Assembly: GCF_900177685.1 (NCBI RefSeq) | Contig: NZ_FXAY01000007.1 | Coordinates: 62,001 to 126,000 of the forward strand | Direction: 5' to 3' | From: Agreia pratensis | Lineage (GTDB): Bacteria; Actinomycetota; Actinomycetes; Actinomycetales; Microbacteriaceae | Length of the DNA: 64,000 nt | Shown: piece after piece, positions 24,235 through 33,347 of the stretch | How positions within the stretch are numbered: the stretch's first letter is position 1 | Layout: every line of letters begins with the position of its first letter | Made by a program: the position numbers and the translations under genes | Notes under the pieces: generated by a model | What the model saw: only the letters and a program-made list of their open reading frames with translations | Database searches by the model: none | What the model was told of the DNA's origin: nothing

Positions 24235-24867
24235 ATGCCATCCAAGCGCCAGATCACCGAATTCTCCGAGGAACCGGCCGCCGGCAACCCCTGGGTCGTC
24301 GAGCCCATGCCCGCAACGATCGAGCTTGTCGAATACGACCCGACATGGCCGACGCAGGCTCGAGAGATCAGCGAACGACTGAGCGACATTATTGGGCTTC
24401 GGGCCATCCGCATCGATCACGTCGGATCAACCGCCGTCGAGGGCCTGCCCGCCAAGCCCGTCATCGACATCGATCTCACCGTGGCCGACTCGGCAGACGA
24501 GAAGGGCTACGTCGGCAGACTGCAAGACGCCGGCTTCGTTCTGACCGTGCGCGAACCGTGGTGGCACGAGCATCGCCTGTTCCGCGGCGGGCGACGGCCA
24601 GACGATCGCGCCGCACCGACCGACGGCGGGCCGGCCACGAACATCCATGTTTTCGGACCCGACAGCCCCGAGCTGATCAAGCATCTCGTCTTCCGCAACT
24701 GGTTGCGCTCCAGCGCGAGCGACCGAAAGTTGTACGCCGACGCGAAACGCGCCGCTGCCGCCGCGCAGCAGGAAGGCGACGAGGTCATGGACTACAACGC
24801 GAGAAAGCAAGCCGTGATCCTCGACATCTACGAACGCGCTTTCCGTGCCTCCGGTTTCTTGAGCTGA
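24235..24867 (+). CDS. GrpB-family (UPF0157) protein
   Basis: 210 residues. The GrpB signature is clear: VEYDPTWPTQAREISERL, IDHVGSTAVEGLPAKPVIDI (about 61-80) and HLVFRNWLRSSASDRKLYA. GrpB proteins adopt a nucleotidyltransferase-like fold; the true activity is unproven. The first 25 residues before MPATIELVEYDP are an extension absent from short homologues, so an internal start at 24307 is possible. Not co-transcribed with obvious partners. Confidence 0.88.
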   Translation: MPSKRQITEFSEEPAAGNPWVVEPMPATIELVEYDPTWPTQAREISERLSDIIGLRAIRIDHVGSTAVEGLPAKPVIDIDLTVADSADEKGYVGRLQDAGFVLTVREPWWHEHRLFRGGRRPDDRAAPTDGGPATNIHVFGPDSPELIKHLVFRNWLRSSASDRKLYADAKRAAAAAQQEGDEVMDYNARKQAVILDIYERAFRASGFLS

Positions 24868-24901
24868 CACCGACCTGATCATCGATAGAGAAGGAGAGCT
24901 G

Positions 24902-25435
24902 ATGGACATCTCTGAGGCCCAAGCCGATGTGCGACGCGTCTACCGCGCCGGCTTTCCCGGCCCCGCGGTCTCGGCAGTTGTCTGGGCTGTCGCCAACGCC
25001 GTCTTCGTCTGGGGTTCCGCAACGGCGGGCATGGTCGTGCTCTTCGTGGGCGGCATGCTGATCTTTCCCTTGACCACTCTCGTTCTCAAGGTCATGGGCG
25101 GCACGGCCTCCTTGCCGAAGGGTCATCCGTCGACATCCCTTGCGATGCAATCCGCGTTCACCGTGCCCTTCGGGCTGCTCGTCGCACTTGTTCTGGGAGC
25201 GTATGAGCCCGCTCTGTTCTTTCCGGCGTCGCTCATCATCGTCGGGGCCCACTACCTGGTGTTCGTGTCGCTGTATGGGATGCGCCTCTTCGCGGTTCTC
25301 GCCGCGGTTCTGATCGTCGTCGGCACGCTCGTGCTGTTCCTGCTTCCCTCCCTCGGAAGCATCAGCGGCTGGCTCGGCGCTGCCGTCTTCGCCATCTTCG
25401 CGGTCGTCCTTTTCCGCGCGGCACGCGACCACTAA
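24902..25435 (+). CDS. Integral membrane protein (DUF7010-like)
   Basis: 177 residues, GGAG six bases before ATG 24902. Six helices: about 23-42, 43-63, 83-100, 105-130, 131-150, 152-172. Begins with a helical MDISEAQADVRRVYRAGFPG, seen in DUF7010-type proteins. No catalytic residues visible. Its TAA overlaps the converging UDG-like gene by four bases. Confidence 0.75.
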   Translation: MDISEAQADVRRVYRAGFPGPAVSAVVWAVANAVFVWGSATAGMVVLFVGGMLIFPLTTLVLKVMGGTASLPKGHPSTSLAMQSAFTVPFGLLVALVLGAYEPALFFPASLIIVGAHYLVFVSLYGMRLFAVLAAVLIVVGTLVLFLLPSLGSISGWLGAAVFAIFAVVLFRAARDH

Positions 25436-26013
25436 GCATCCAGCGCCCGCTGCACCTCGCTCGCGAGACGCACAACCGTCTCCTCCTCGAACCATGCGTT
25501 CCGCGAACGCCATCCCCTCGCCAACGGCGACGGATGGACCAGCGGAAAGAACGGCAGAAAGGTCTCGGCCGCCCGCACGGTCTCGGTCACAGACTGCCGC
25601 TTCTCGCCGTGCAGGTAGTACCGCTGCGAGTACGCGCCCACCAAGACCGTCAGGCGCACGTCGGTCAGGGCGCTGAGAATGCGCGGATGCCACAGCCCGG
25701 CTACATCAGGTCGGGGCGGTAGGTCGCCGCTCGGCCCCTTGCCCGGAAAGTAGAAGTCAATGGGCAACAGCGCAAACTTCTCGGAGTCGTAGAACGTCGC
25801 ATCGGTCACGCCAAGCCACGATCGCAGCAGCCGCCCGCTGACGTCGCTCCACGCGAGGCCCGTCTCCTGCGCGACCCTGCCCGGAGCCTGGCCGATGACC
25901 AGCACGCGAGAGCGCGCAGATCCGGTGAACAGAGGTGTCCACCCCCGTTCCGTCGCCCACGCGTTCGACGGGTGTTCGATGATCTCCTGCCGAATGATGT
26001 CGAGTTCATCCAC
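25432..26013 (-). CDS. Uracil-DNA glycosylase-fold protein
   Basis: 193 residues from GTG 26013 (VDELDIIRQEI); the longer upstream frame is not homologous. The two UDG-superfamily motifs are visible: GQAPGRVAQETG (about 46-57, motif A) and HPSPLARGW (about 163-171, motif B). This subgroup is annotated as UDG family in many actinobacteria, but uracil excision is not demonstrated for it. Overlaps the upstream hydrolase fragment by eight bases. Confidence 0.85.
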   Translation of the reverse strand: MDELDIIRQEIIEHPSNAWATERGWTPLFTGSARSRVLVIGQAPGRVAQETGLAWSDVSGRLLRSWLGVTDATFYDSEKFALLPIDFYFPGKGPSGDLPPRPDVAGLWHPRILSALTDVRLTVLVGAYSQRYYLHGEKRQSVTETVRAAETFLPFFPLVHPSPLARGWRSRNAWFEEETVVRLASEVQRALDA

Positions 26014-26287
26014 GGGTTGCTCGCCCCTGCTCGGCGAGCCAGGCATCGAGCATCCGACGGAACGCAGCAGGCTGTTCGATCCACGGATAGTGCCCGCAGT
26101 CCGCGATGAACGACAGTTCGGCGTCGAGCGCCGCCGCATACGGCCGAACGGGCTGAACACCGGTCAACAGATCCTGATCCCCGCCGACGACGAGCGTCGG
26201 CGGCGCATCGGTGAGCCAGGCAGCCGGCGGCGTGACGATGCCGACATCCTCCAGGCCGAGCTCGTCGAGTGCATCCAATGGAGTCAC
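26006..26287 (-). pseudogene. 5'-truncated alpha/beta hydrolase fragment
   Basis: From GTG 26287 only 93 residues remain, corresponding to the C-terminal end of an alpha/beta hydrolase: the acid Asp in PPTLVVGGDQDLLTG and the catalytic His in FIADCGHYPWIEQP. The nucleophile elbow and oxyanion region are missing. The GTG overlaps the stop of the upstream membrane gene as GTGA, so it could still be translated by coupling, but as a lone lid/C-terminal half it cannot be an active hydrolase. Confidence 0.7.
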
Positions 26288-27354
26288 AGGAGATCTTTGA
26301 AGATGTTGTAGAAACCGAAGATGGCGAGCAGAGCGCCGACGATCCACCACCAGTCCGCTCGGCGGGCGAGCCTGCGCCCCTGGGGCGCAACGCCCGCCCG
26401 CCGATCGTAATTCGGAATCGCCGCGCCTTCCGCCCATGCCGCACCACCGGCATCCAGACGCTCGTCTCGCCACCGTGCCCACTGCCGCACCCTCTGCGAG
26501 AGCACCTCGACGGTGGCAAGAAGTTGCTTCCAAAGCTCGGGGTCGAGAGTCGAGAGCTCGCCCTGAGCATAGAGAAACAGGTAGTCATCGATGATCTCGA
26601 TATCGAAGGACGCGGCGTTGTCGATGAACCGCGCCATGATGTCGGGGGTGAAGAGGTAGAGCGCATCGGCTTCGTAACCCGCTGGGCAGTAGAGCGCGAA
26701 GTGCTGGTCGAAGTCTCCCTCGAGCGACAGCCGCTGCCGGGCCGCGAGAGCCACGGGAAGCGCTGCCCGACCCCAGGAGTTGTTCTTCTGGGCGTCGAGA
26801 ACGATGTTGGGCAGCGGGGTGGCCAGGCGCAGCGCGACGTAGCCCCACCGGTACACCGATCGGTTCTTTCCAGACCCGACGATCGAGGTGTGATTCGCGA
26901 TGGTCGTCGGCGCCCCGCCCTCACGGCTCACTATGTCGGTCGAATACGACGACGACTGCCCCTCTCGCTCGAAGATCATGCCGGGGAACCACGGCCGCTC
27001 AGTCCGCGGCGAGTAGCTGAACGAGTTGGCTCGAGCAAACTCGGCTATGCGGAACTGCCGCACCCCGTTGCGTTGCCGCAACGCCCTCACGAGGAGTGTG
27101 ATCGCAACGACGGGCATCGCGATGACCGGCACGAATGCCACCAGGCTCGACGGGCCCTTATCGCGCACGATGAACTGATCGAAACCCACCGCGGTGAGGA
27201 ACATGATCATGAAGACAAAAGGAACCGCGAGGAGAGCGATGGGCAGAAGCACGGTCGCCAGCTTCGGCCGCACCGTCGAGGGCAGCGTGCGGCGGAACTC
27301 GCGGAGCGCCCGACGGTCTATCGGCTCGGTAAGCGGCGTTGTATCCAGAGTCAC
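26284..27354 (-). CDS. Membrane protein of unknown function (DUF3137-like)
   Basis: About 356 residues. I place the start at GTG 27354 (VTLDTTPLTEPIDRR), because further upstream the frame runs through the tRNA-Leu gene; TAGTGT at 27361-27366 seven bases before it could be the -10 of a leaderless transcript. Two helices at about 35-60 and 70-95, a soluble middle part (VYRWGYVALRLATPLPNIVL, FDQHFALYCPAGYEADALYL) and a final helix WWWIVGALLAIFGFYNIF. Architecture resembles DUF3137 proteins. Function unknown. Confidence 0.7.
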   Translation of the reverse strand: MTLDTTPLTEPIDRRALREFRRTLPSTVRPKLATVLLPIALLAVPFVFMIMFLTAVGFDQFIVRDKGPSSLVAFVPVIAMPVVAITLLVRALRQRNGVRQFRIAEFARANSFSYSPRTERPWFPGMIFEREGQSSSYSTDIVSREGGAPTTIANHTSIVGSGKNRSVYRWGYVALRLATPLPNIVLDAQKNNSWGRAALPVALAARQRLSLEGDFDQHFALYCPAGYEADALYLFTPDIMARFIDNAASFDIEIIDDYLFLYAQGELSTLDPELWKQLLATVEVLSQRVRQWARWRDERLDAGGAAWAEGAAIPNYDRRAGVAPQGRRLARRADWWWIVGALLAIFGFYNIFKDLL

Positions 27355-27460
27355 CCAGACCACACTAGTTGTGGCTTTCGAGGCCCTCCGATTGTCGTGC
27401 GAACCAAACGCAAAAGAGCCGGACAACGACTTCTCGTTGACCGGCTCTATCTCGTTCGCG

Positions 27461-27544
27461 TGCGCGAGGGGGGACTTGAACCCCCACGCCCTTTCGAGCA
27501 CTGGCACCTGAAGCCAGCGCGTCTGCCAATTCCGCCACTCGCGC
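27461..27544 (-). tRNA. tRNA-Leu (anticodon CAG)
   Basis: Minus strand: acceptor GCGCGAG pairs with CTCGCGC, discriminator A at 27461, no encoded CCA. The anticodon arm CTGGC-TTCAGGT-GCCAG gives anticodon CAG. A long variable arm (TGCTCGAAAGGGCG) and the T-loop GGTTCAAGTCC are typical of class II tRNA-Leu. 84 nt. Confidence 0.95.
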
Positions 27545-27605
27545 GAACTTAGAGAGATTAGCACGAAGGGGCAGCGTGAGGGAATTCGGGGCTGGATGTC
27601 GTTGC

Positions 27606-27648
27606 CTCGATACTCGATGCACGTTCCTCGCGAGCGCTACTCGACCAA
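27606..27648. repeat. Dispersed palindromic repeat, degenerate copy 4
   Basis: On the minus strand GGTCGAGTAGCGCTCGCGA through CATCGAGTATCGAGG; the 3' arm has drifted from TATCGAGACC. Lies between tRNA-Leu and the fhaA promoter region. Confidence 0.55.
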
Positions 27649-27796
27649 CACAGAGCATTGGTGCTTTTAAGAGGAACGAAAACCATCTACTAACAGGCGC
27701 AGAACGCGTACTAGGTGGATTTGCACGCAACACAAGTAACATCTACCTGAGCGTCGCCGCCCGAACTGTGGCGTGCGCGCAAGAAATGGGAGACAC

Positions 27797-28600
27797 GTGG
27801 GACTGCTGGACAACTTCGAGAAAGGTCTCGAGCGTGCCGTCAACGGCGCTTTCGCCAAGACCTTCCGCTCGGGGCTGGCGCCGGTCGAGATCACCTCCGC
27901 CCTGCGCCGCGAACTCGACACCAAGGCTGCCGTCATCTCGCGCGACCGCATTCTCGTGCCCAACTCGTTCCGAGTCATCCTGGCCCCCGGCGACTACCAG
28001 CGCATGCAGGCCATCGGCCCCACACTCAGCGACGACCTCATCCAGTTCATTCAGACCCACGCCAAGCAGCAGGGCTACCAGTTCGCCGGTGGCATCTCGA
28101 TGGAACTCGTGCAGAACCCGCGCCTCACTGACGGCCTGGTGCAGATCGAGTCGGCCAATGCGGCCGGCGAGGTCACCTGGACCCCGGTTCTCGACGTGGC
28201 CGGAAAGCGCTACCCCATCACGTCGTCGCGCACCGTCATCGGCCGGGGCTCGGATGCCGACATCACCATCGACGATCCCGGCACCTCGCGCAAACACGTC
28301 GAGATCCTGTGGGACGGCAAGCACGCCCAGGTCAAAGACCTCGGCTCCACGAATGGATCGCAGCTGAACGGTGTCGCCGTCTCGAAAGCCGCACTCGAGC
28401 CAGAGTCGGTCATCCAGATCGGCCGCACACGCATCGTGTTCCGCGTTCTCGCGCAATCGGCCAGCGTCGATCAATACTCCGATCTGCGCACTCAGCGCCA
28501 GAGCCGCACTCCCGAGCCCTTCCGCGAACAGCGCCCGCTGCCGCCGCGTCCCGACCGGCCTCGGCACGATCCGGGTGGCTTCTGGAGGGACAACAGTTGA
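27797..28600 (+). CDS. fhaA: FhaA, FHA-domain protein of the cell-wall signalling operon
   Basis: 267 residues from GTG 27797 (GGGAGA upstream). Residues 1-125 form the DUF3662 domain (LLDNFEKGLERAVNGAFAKT); residues 175-255 are an FHA domain with phosphothreonine-contact residues in VIGRGSDADI, TSRKHVEI and STNGSQLNG. A short Pro/Arg linker separates them. FHA domains bind phospho-Thr made by PknA/PknB, here encoded downstream; FhaA regulates wall biosynthesis at the septum and poles. First gene of an operon through pknB. Confidence 0.94.
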   Translation: MGLLDNFEKGLERAVNGAFAKTFRSGLAPVEITSALRRELDTKAAVISRDRILVPNSFRVILAPGDYQRMQAIGPTLSDDLIQFIQTHAKQQGYQFAGGISMELVQNPRLTDGLVQIESANAAGEVTWTPVLDVAGKRYPITSSRTVIGRGSDADITIDDPGTSRKHVEILWDGKHAQVKDLGSTNGSQLNGVAVSKAALEPESVIQIGRTRIVFRVLAQSASVDQYSDLRTQRQSRTPEPFREQRPLPPRPDRPRHDPGGFWRDNS

Positions 28601-29178
28601 GCGAACTCACCCTCCTGATCCTGCAGTTCGCGTTCCTCGCCCTTCTCTGGATCTTCGTCTTCGTCGTCGTCTACGCCATGCGCAGCGACCTCTTCGGTCG
28701 CCGAGTCAAAAAGCTTCCGGATGCGCAGGCCGCCGGCGCGGCCGGTCTCCCGAGTGCGGCTCCGGCCGCTGCCGTGAGCACCAACACCCCGCCCCGCCAG
28801 CAGGCGCCTGTGCCGCAGTCGAAAGTGCCCACCTTCACACCTCTTGAAGGCTCCTCAGCGGGGACACACCCCCGCGCGACGACAGGCAACGCGTCGCGCC
28901 TGGTCATTACCGCAGGCACCAAGAGCGGCACCGAGATCCCCCTCGGCACCATGCCCCTCACCATCGGCCGCTCGACCGACTCGAGCGTCGTCATCCGTGA
29001 CGACTACACCTCCACCCACCACGCCAGGCTCATGGTGTGGAACGAGGAGTGGATGCTTCAGGATCTCGACTCCACGAACGGAACCTTCCTCGACGGCAAG
29101 CGCGTCACCTCTCCGGTGAACGTTCCTCTCAATACGCCCATCAAGATCGGCGCGACCAGCTTCGAGTTGCGGCGCTAA
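28597..29178 (+). CDS. fhaB: FhaB (FipA), membrane-anchored FHA protein
   Basis: 193 residues from TTG 28597, which overlaps the fhaA TGA; GGAGGG lies at 28583-28588. A membrane helix occupies residues 4-28 (LILQFAFLALLWIFVFVVVY), followed by a Pro/Ala linker and a C-terminal FHA domain (TIGRSTDSSVVI, TSTHHARLM, STNGTFLDGKRV). In mycobacteria FipA links FtsQ/FtsZ to stress-responsive division. Any start further upstream would overlap fhaA in another frame. Confidence 0.93.
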   Translation: MSELTLLILQFAFLALLWIFVFVVVYAMRSDLFGRRVKKLPDAQAAGAAGLPSAAPAAAVSTNTPPRQQAPVPQSKVPTFTPLEGSSAGTHPRATTGNASRLVITAGTKSGTEIPLGTMPLTIGRSTDSSVVIRDDYTSTHHARLMVWNEEWMLQDLDSTNGTFLDGKRVTSPVNVPLNTPIKIGATSFELRR

Positions 29179-29181
29179 GCG

Positions 29182-30492
29182 ATGGCCCTCGTCACATCGA
29201 GCGCCGCCATCTCCCATGTCGGCAAGATCCGCTCGAACAACCAGGACTCCGGGTTCGCCGGGCAGTCTCTGTTCGCGGTTGCCGACGGCATGGGCGGCCA
29301 TGCGGGCGGCGATGTCGCATCCGCTCTGGCCATCACTCGGCTGCGCGAGATCGACGGCGAGTACGGCTCGGCCGTCGACGCCGAATTCGCTCTGCAAGAG
29401 GCCATCGTCGCGGCCAACGCGATCCTGGCCGAGACCGTGTTCGAGCATCCCGAACTCACGGGAATGGGGACCACCCTCTCCGCCCTCGTACGCGTGGGTC
29501 AGAGCGTGGCCTTGGCTCACATCGGCGACTCACGCGTCTACCGTTTTCGCGACGGAAATCTGACTCAGATCACCGCCGACCACACCTTCGTGCAGCGGCT
29601 CGTCGACTCGGGTCGCATCACGGCCGAAGAAGCCAAGACCCACCCGCGACGCTCGGTTCTGATGCGAGTACTCGGCGACGTCGATTCGACACCGGATGTC
29701 GACCTGCAGGTCATGGACACGCGTCCGGGCGATCGTTGGCTGATCTGCTCCGACGGCCTCACCGGCGTGGTCGACAACGATCACATCTCAGAGGCACTGG
29801 CGAGCGAGATGACGCCGGCAGAGGTCGTGTCCGACCTCGTCAAGCAGGCACTGGATGGCGGCGCCCCCGACAACGTCACCATCGTGGTCGTCGACATCAA
29901 CTCGTCCTTCGACGAGCACGGGGTCGAGCCCGTCACGGTCGGCTCCGCATCCAAACCCGTCGCCTTCGAAGGAACCCTGGGTCGCCGCGTCTCGCGACTG
30001 CCCGGCCTGCGCCTGCATCAACGAGGCCCCGCAGACCCCAGCCACTTCGAACCCGAGTCCGAGGACTATCTCGACGAGCTGATCGAAGAGAATCAGCGCC
30101 GCTCACGCCGTCGAAAGACGGCCTGGCTCGCTGGTGCGCTCGTCATCATCTTCGCCATCGCGGTCGGTGCTTTCGCCGGCTACAAGTGGACTCAGACCCG
30201 TTACTACGTGGGAGACGTCGACGGGCAGGTGGCGATATTCCACGGAGTGCAGCAGAGCATCGGGCCGATCGCCCTGTCCGAGGTCTACCAGACCACCGAC
30301 ATCCAGCTCGACGACCTGCCTTTCTACACTCAGGAGCAGGTGCGCGACACCATCAGCGCCGACTCGGTGAAGGCCGCTCTCGAGATCGTGAACCGCCTCG
30401 GCGCCGCTGTCGAACCAGAGCCGACCCCCACTCCCACGCCCACTCCGTCTGCCACCCCAGCACCCGAAGCACCGGCGGCCCCCGTTGGCTGA
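29182..30492 (+). CDS. pstP: PstP, PP2C-family Ser/Thr phosphatase
   Basis: 436 residues, starting three bases after fhaB. PP2C motifs: KIRSNNQDSG, VADGMGGHAGGD (metal-binding Asp), GMGTTLSAL, AHIGDSRVYR, ICSDGLTGVVDNDHI and GGAPDNVTIVVVDI, all within residues 1-240. One membrane helix at about 313-335 after an Arg-rich stretch, then an extracytoplasmic domain of about 85 residues ending in Pro/Thr repeats. It reverses PknA/PknB phosphorylation and controls peptidoglycan synthesis. Confidence 0.96.
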   Translation: MALVTSSAAISHVGKIRSNNQDSGFAGQSLFAVADGMGGHAGGDVASALAITRLREIDGEYGSAVDAEFALQEAIVAANAILAETVFEHPELTGMGTTLSALVRVGQSVALAHIGDSRVYRFRDGNLTQITADHTFVQRLVDSGRITAEEAKTHPRRSVLMRVLGDVDSTPDVDLQVMDTRPGDRWLICSDGLTGVVDNDHISEALASEMTPAEVVSDLVKQALDGGAPDNVTIVVVDINSSFDEHGVEPVTVGSASKPVAFEGTLGRRVSRLPGLRLHQRGPADPSHFEPESEDYLDELIEENQRRSRRRKTAWLAGALVIIFAIAVGAFAGYKWTQTRYYVGDVDGQVAIFHGVQQSIGPIALSEVYQTTDIQLDDLPFYTQEQVRDTISADSVKAALEIVNRLGAAVEPEPTPTPTPTPSATPAPEAPAAPVG

Positions 30493-31891
30493 CTTGAACG
30501 GGTCGTCTCCCGTGATCGAGGCGTCCCCCCGGGTTCCGGATGCCGGTCGCGGCATCCGTCGCATCCGCGTGCCCCAGAAACTCCGCAATCTCGAACTCTT
30601 CCTGCTGATCCTCGCCTGCGGAACGAACGCCTTCGCCGTCGTGCTCGTGCAGCTCGGCGCTCTCGGAACCGTGGATTCGACGGTCATCACTCTCGGCGCG
30701 AGCCTGTCGGTGCTCGTGCTGGGCATGCACATCGCTCTGCGCTACGTCGCGCCCAACGCCGACCCGTTCATCCTCCCGGTAGCCGCCATCCTCAATGGCA
30801 TCGGCATCGCCGTGATCTACCACGTCGATCTCTTGAAGGGCAATACGGGCTGGGAGTCGGTCGCGATCAGACAGGTCGTCTGGAGCGCCATAGCTCTTGT
30901 CTGCGCGATCGCCGTCGTGGTCATCATTCGCAATCACCGCGTGCTGCAGCGGTACACCTACGTCTTCATGTTCGCGGCCTTCGTGCTGCTCCTTCTCCCC
31001 ATGCTGCCGGGCGTCGGGCAAGAGATCTTCGGTGCCCGCGTGTGGATCCACATCGGCCCGTTCTCGTTCCAGCCCGGCGAGATCGCCAAGATCCTGCTCG
31101 CCATCTTCTTCGCCGGATTCCTCGTGCAGCGACGCGACACCCTCTCGCTCGTGGGCCGAAAGGTCCTGGGTGTGCGCTTTCCCAGAGCACGCGACCTCGG
31201 CCCCATCATCGTGATCTGGGCGCTCTCGATGTCGGTCATCGTCTTCCAGCGCGATCTGGGTACGGCACTGCTCTACTTCGGCCTTTTCGTGGTGATGCTC
31301 TACGTCGCGACCGGGCGCACGAGTTGGATCCTGCTGGGCGGCGGTCTGTTCCTCGCCGGTGCCGTCGTCGCGAGCCAGACCCTCACCTACGTCAACGATC
31401 GCTTCAACGCGTGGCTGAACCCGTTCAGCCAGGCCAACTACGACGACGTGGGCGGCAGCTTCCAACTCGTTCAGGGCATCTTCGGTCTCGCCAACGGTGG
31501 CCTCATCGGCACCGGCCTCGGCCGAGGCCGGCCCGACATCACTCCGCTCTCGCAGAGTGACTTCATCATCTCGGCGATCGGCGAAGAACTCGGCCTTGCC
31601 GGACTCTTCGCTGTGCTCTGCCTCTACCTGCTGCTGATCGCTCGCGGTCTGCGCATCAGCTTCGCGGGGCACGACGACTTCGGTCGGTTACTCGGCGTTG
31701 GCCTCTCGTTCGTGATCGCGCTGCAGTGTTTCGTCGTGATCGGCGGGGTTACCCGAGTCATCCCCCTCACCGGCCTCACGACACCGTTCCTGGCCTCTGG
31801 AGGCTCGTCTCTGATGGCCAACTGGATCATCGTCGCGCTCCTGCTGCGCCTGTCAGACACAGTTCGCAACCAGCCAAGGCTGGTGATCTAG
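30485..31891 (+). CDS. rodA: RodA/FtsW-type SEDS glycosyltransferase
   Basis: 468 residues from TTG 30485, overlapping pstP by eight bases. Twelve membrane helices; SEDS signatures FQPGEIAKILLAIFFAGF, VFQRDLGTALLYFGLF (catalytic Asp region) and the C-terminal GLTTPFLASGGSSLMANW. It polymerises lipid II into glycan strands with the PBP encoded next. Position in the fha-pst-pkn operon fits RodA rather than divisome FtsW. Confidence 0.95.
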   Translation: MADLNGSSPVIEASPRVPDAGRGIRRIRVPQKLRNLELFLLILACGTNAFAVVLVQLGALGTVDSTVITLGASLSVLVLGMHIALRYVAPNADPFILPVAAILNGIGIAVIYHVDLLKGNTGWESVAIRQVVWSAIALVCAIAVVVIIRNHRVLQRYTYVFMFAAFVLLLLPMLPGVGQEIFGARVWIHIGPFSFQPGEIAKILLAIFFAGFLVQRRDTLSLVGRKVLGVRFPRARDLGPIIVIWALSMSVIVFQRDLGTALLYFGLFVVMLYVATGRTSWILLGGGLFLAGAVVASQTLTYVNDRFNAWLNPFSQANYDDVGGSFQLVQGIFGLANGGLIGTGLGRGRPDITPLSQSDFIISAIGEELGLAGLFAVLCLYLLLIARGLRISFAGHDDFGRLLGVGLSFVIALQCFVVIGGVTRVIPLTGLTTPFLASGGSSLMANWIIVALLLRLSDTVRNQPRLVI

Positions 31892-31895
31892 TCCG

Positions 31896-33347
31896 ATGAG
31901 CAAAGAACTCAAACGCGTCGCGATCGTCGTTCTGCTGATGTTCGGGGCCCTTTTCGTGGCGACCACGAGCATCCAGTTCTTTCAGACCGACACGCTCGCC
32001 GCCGACAGCCGCAACACGAGGGCGCTGTACGCGAGCTACGACGCCGAACGCGGTCCCATCCTCGTCGATGGTCAACCCATCGCCATGTCTGTGCCTGTCG
32101 ACGACGACTACAAGTTCCAGCGCACGTATCCGAATGGACCGCTCTACAGCCAGGTGACGGGCTACTACACGCTCGGCCAGGGATCCACGGGCATCGAGAA
32201 CTCGCTGGGCGACTTCCTGTCGGGAACCGCCGACTCCCAGTTCCTCGCCCGCATCAACAGCATCATCACTGGCCAGAAGCCCAAGGGTGCGTCGGTCGAG
32301 CTCACCATCGATCCGGTGGTTCAGCAGGCAGCGTGGGATGCGCTGGGCGACTACAAGGGATCGGTGGTCGCTATCGAGCCGTCGACCGGGCGAATTCTCG
32401 CCATGGTCTCGAAGCCCACGTTCGACCCCAACACCCTGGCCGTGCACGACACGCAGAATGTGATCGACACGTACAACTCACTCCTCGGCGAATCGGGTGA
32501 CCCACTCATCAACCGCTCGATCGACGGCAACCTGTATCCGCCGGGATCGACCTTCAAGATCGTGACGTCGTCTGCCGCCCTGCAGAGCGGAGTCGCGGCC
32601 ACAGACACGCAGCCGAACCTCGCCCGCTTCCCGCTTCCCGGCTCGAACAACACCGTGTCGAACGCCGGCGGCGGAACCTGCGGAGGCGGCGACTCCGTCT
32701 CGCTCGAGACCGCCTTCGTCCTGTCGTGCAACATCCCGATGGCCGAGTTCGGCGTGCAGATGGGCGACAGCACGCTCGTCGACATGGCCAAGGCTTTCGG
32801 TTTCACCAAAGACCTCGACATTCCCATGGCCGTGCAGCCCAGCACCATCCGGTCGCCCATGGCCGACGACAAGCTCGCGCTGGCGTCTTTCGGTCAAGAC
32901 GAAGACAGGGTCACGCCGCTTCAGGTCGCCATGTTCTCGGCTGCCGTCGCCAACAAAGGAACCATCATGAAACCGAACCTGGTCGACTCCATCACGGCGC
33001 CCGATCTGACGGTGCTGCAGCAGTTCGAACCGAAGGTATTCGCCGACCCGATCACGTCTGCAACATCTTCGACACTTTCGCAGTTCATGGTCTCTGCAGT
33101 CCAGAATGGCGCGGCGAGTAATGCAAGAATAGATGGGGTCAGCGTGGCCGGTAAGACAGGCACGGCAGAGAACGGCGAAGACGATCCGTACACTCTCTGG
33201 TTCACCGGTTTCGCCCCCGCAGACAACCCTCGGGTAGCCATCGCGGTAGTGGTGGAAGACGGCGGAGGCGAAAACCAATCCGGCTCGGGGAACTCCATCG
33301 CCGCGCCGATAGCAAAACAAGTACTTGAGGCGGTGCTGAATAAATGA
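31896..33347 (+). CDS. pbpA: PbpA, class B penicillin-binding protein
   Basis: 483 residues. Membrane anchor at about 8-30, a short non-catalytic domain (GYYTLGQGSTGIENSLGDFL), then a transpeptidase domain with the Ser in STFK (about 218, PPGSTFKIV), the SCN motif (LSCNIPM) and KTG (VAGKTGTAENG). It cross-links peptidoglycan with RodA. Its stop overlaps the pknA start as ATGA. Confidence 0.96.
   Translation: MSKELKRVAIVVLLMFGALFVATTSIQFFQTDTLAADSRNTRALYASYDAERGPILVDGQPIAMSVPVDDDYKFQRTYPNGPLYSQVTGYYTLGQGSTGIENSLGDFLSGTADSQFLARINSIITGQKPKGASVELTIDPVVQQAAWDALGDYKGSVVAIEPSTGRILAMVSKPTFDPNTLAVHDTQNVIDTYNSLLGESGDPLINRSIDGNLYPPGSTFKIVTSSAALQSGVAATDTQPNLARFPLPGSNNTVSNAGGGTCGGGDSVSLETAFVLSCNIPMAEFGVQMGDSTLVDMAKAFGFTKDLDIPMAVQPSTIRSPMADDKLALASFGQDEDRVTPLQVAMFSAAVANKGTIMKPNLVDSITAPDLTVLQQFEPKVFADPITSATSSTLSQFMVSAVQNGAASNARIDGVSVAGKTGTAENGEDDPYTLWFTGFAPADNPRVAIAVVVEDGGGENQSGSGNSIAAPIAKQVLEAVLNK

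Noticed and set aside
27355-27564. N-terminal extension of the DUF3137-like protein
   Set aside because: It reads through the tRNA-Leu gene, giving the well-known artefact peptide REWRNWQTRW.
28309-28596. Longer fhaB start
   Set aside because: This would overlap almost 300 bases of fhaA in another frame; TTG 28597 with GGAGGG fits the FipA N-terminus.
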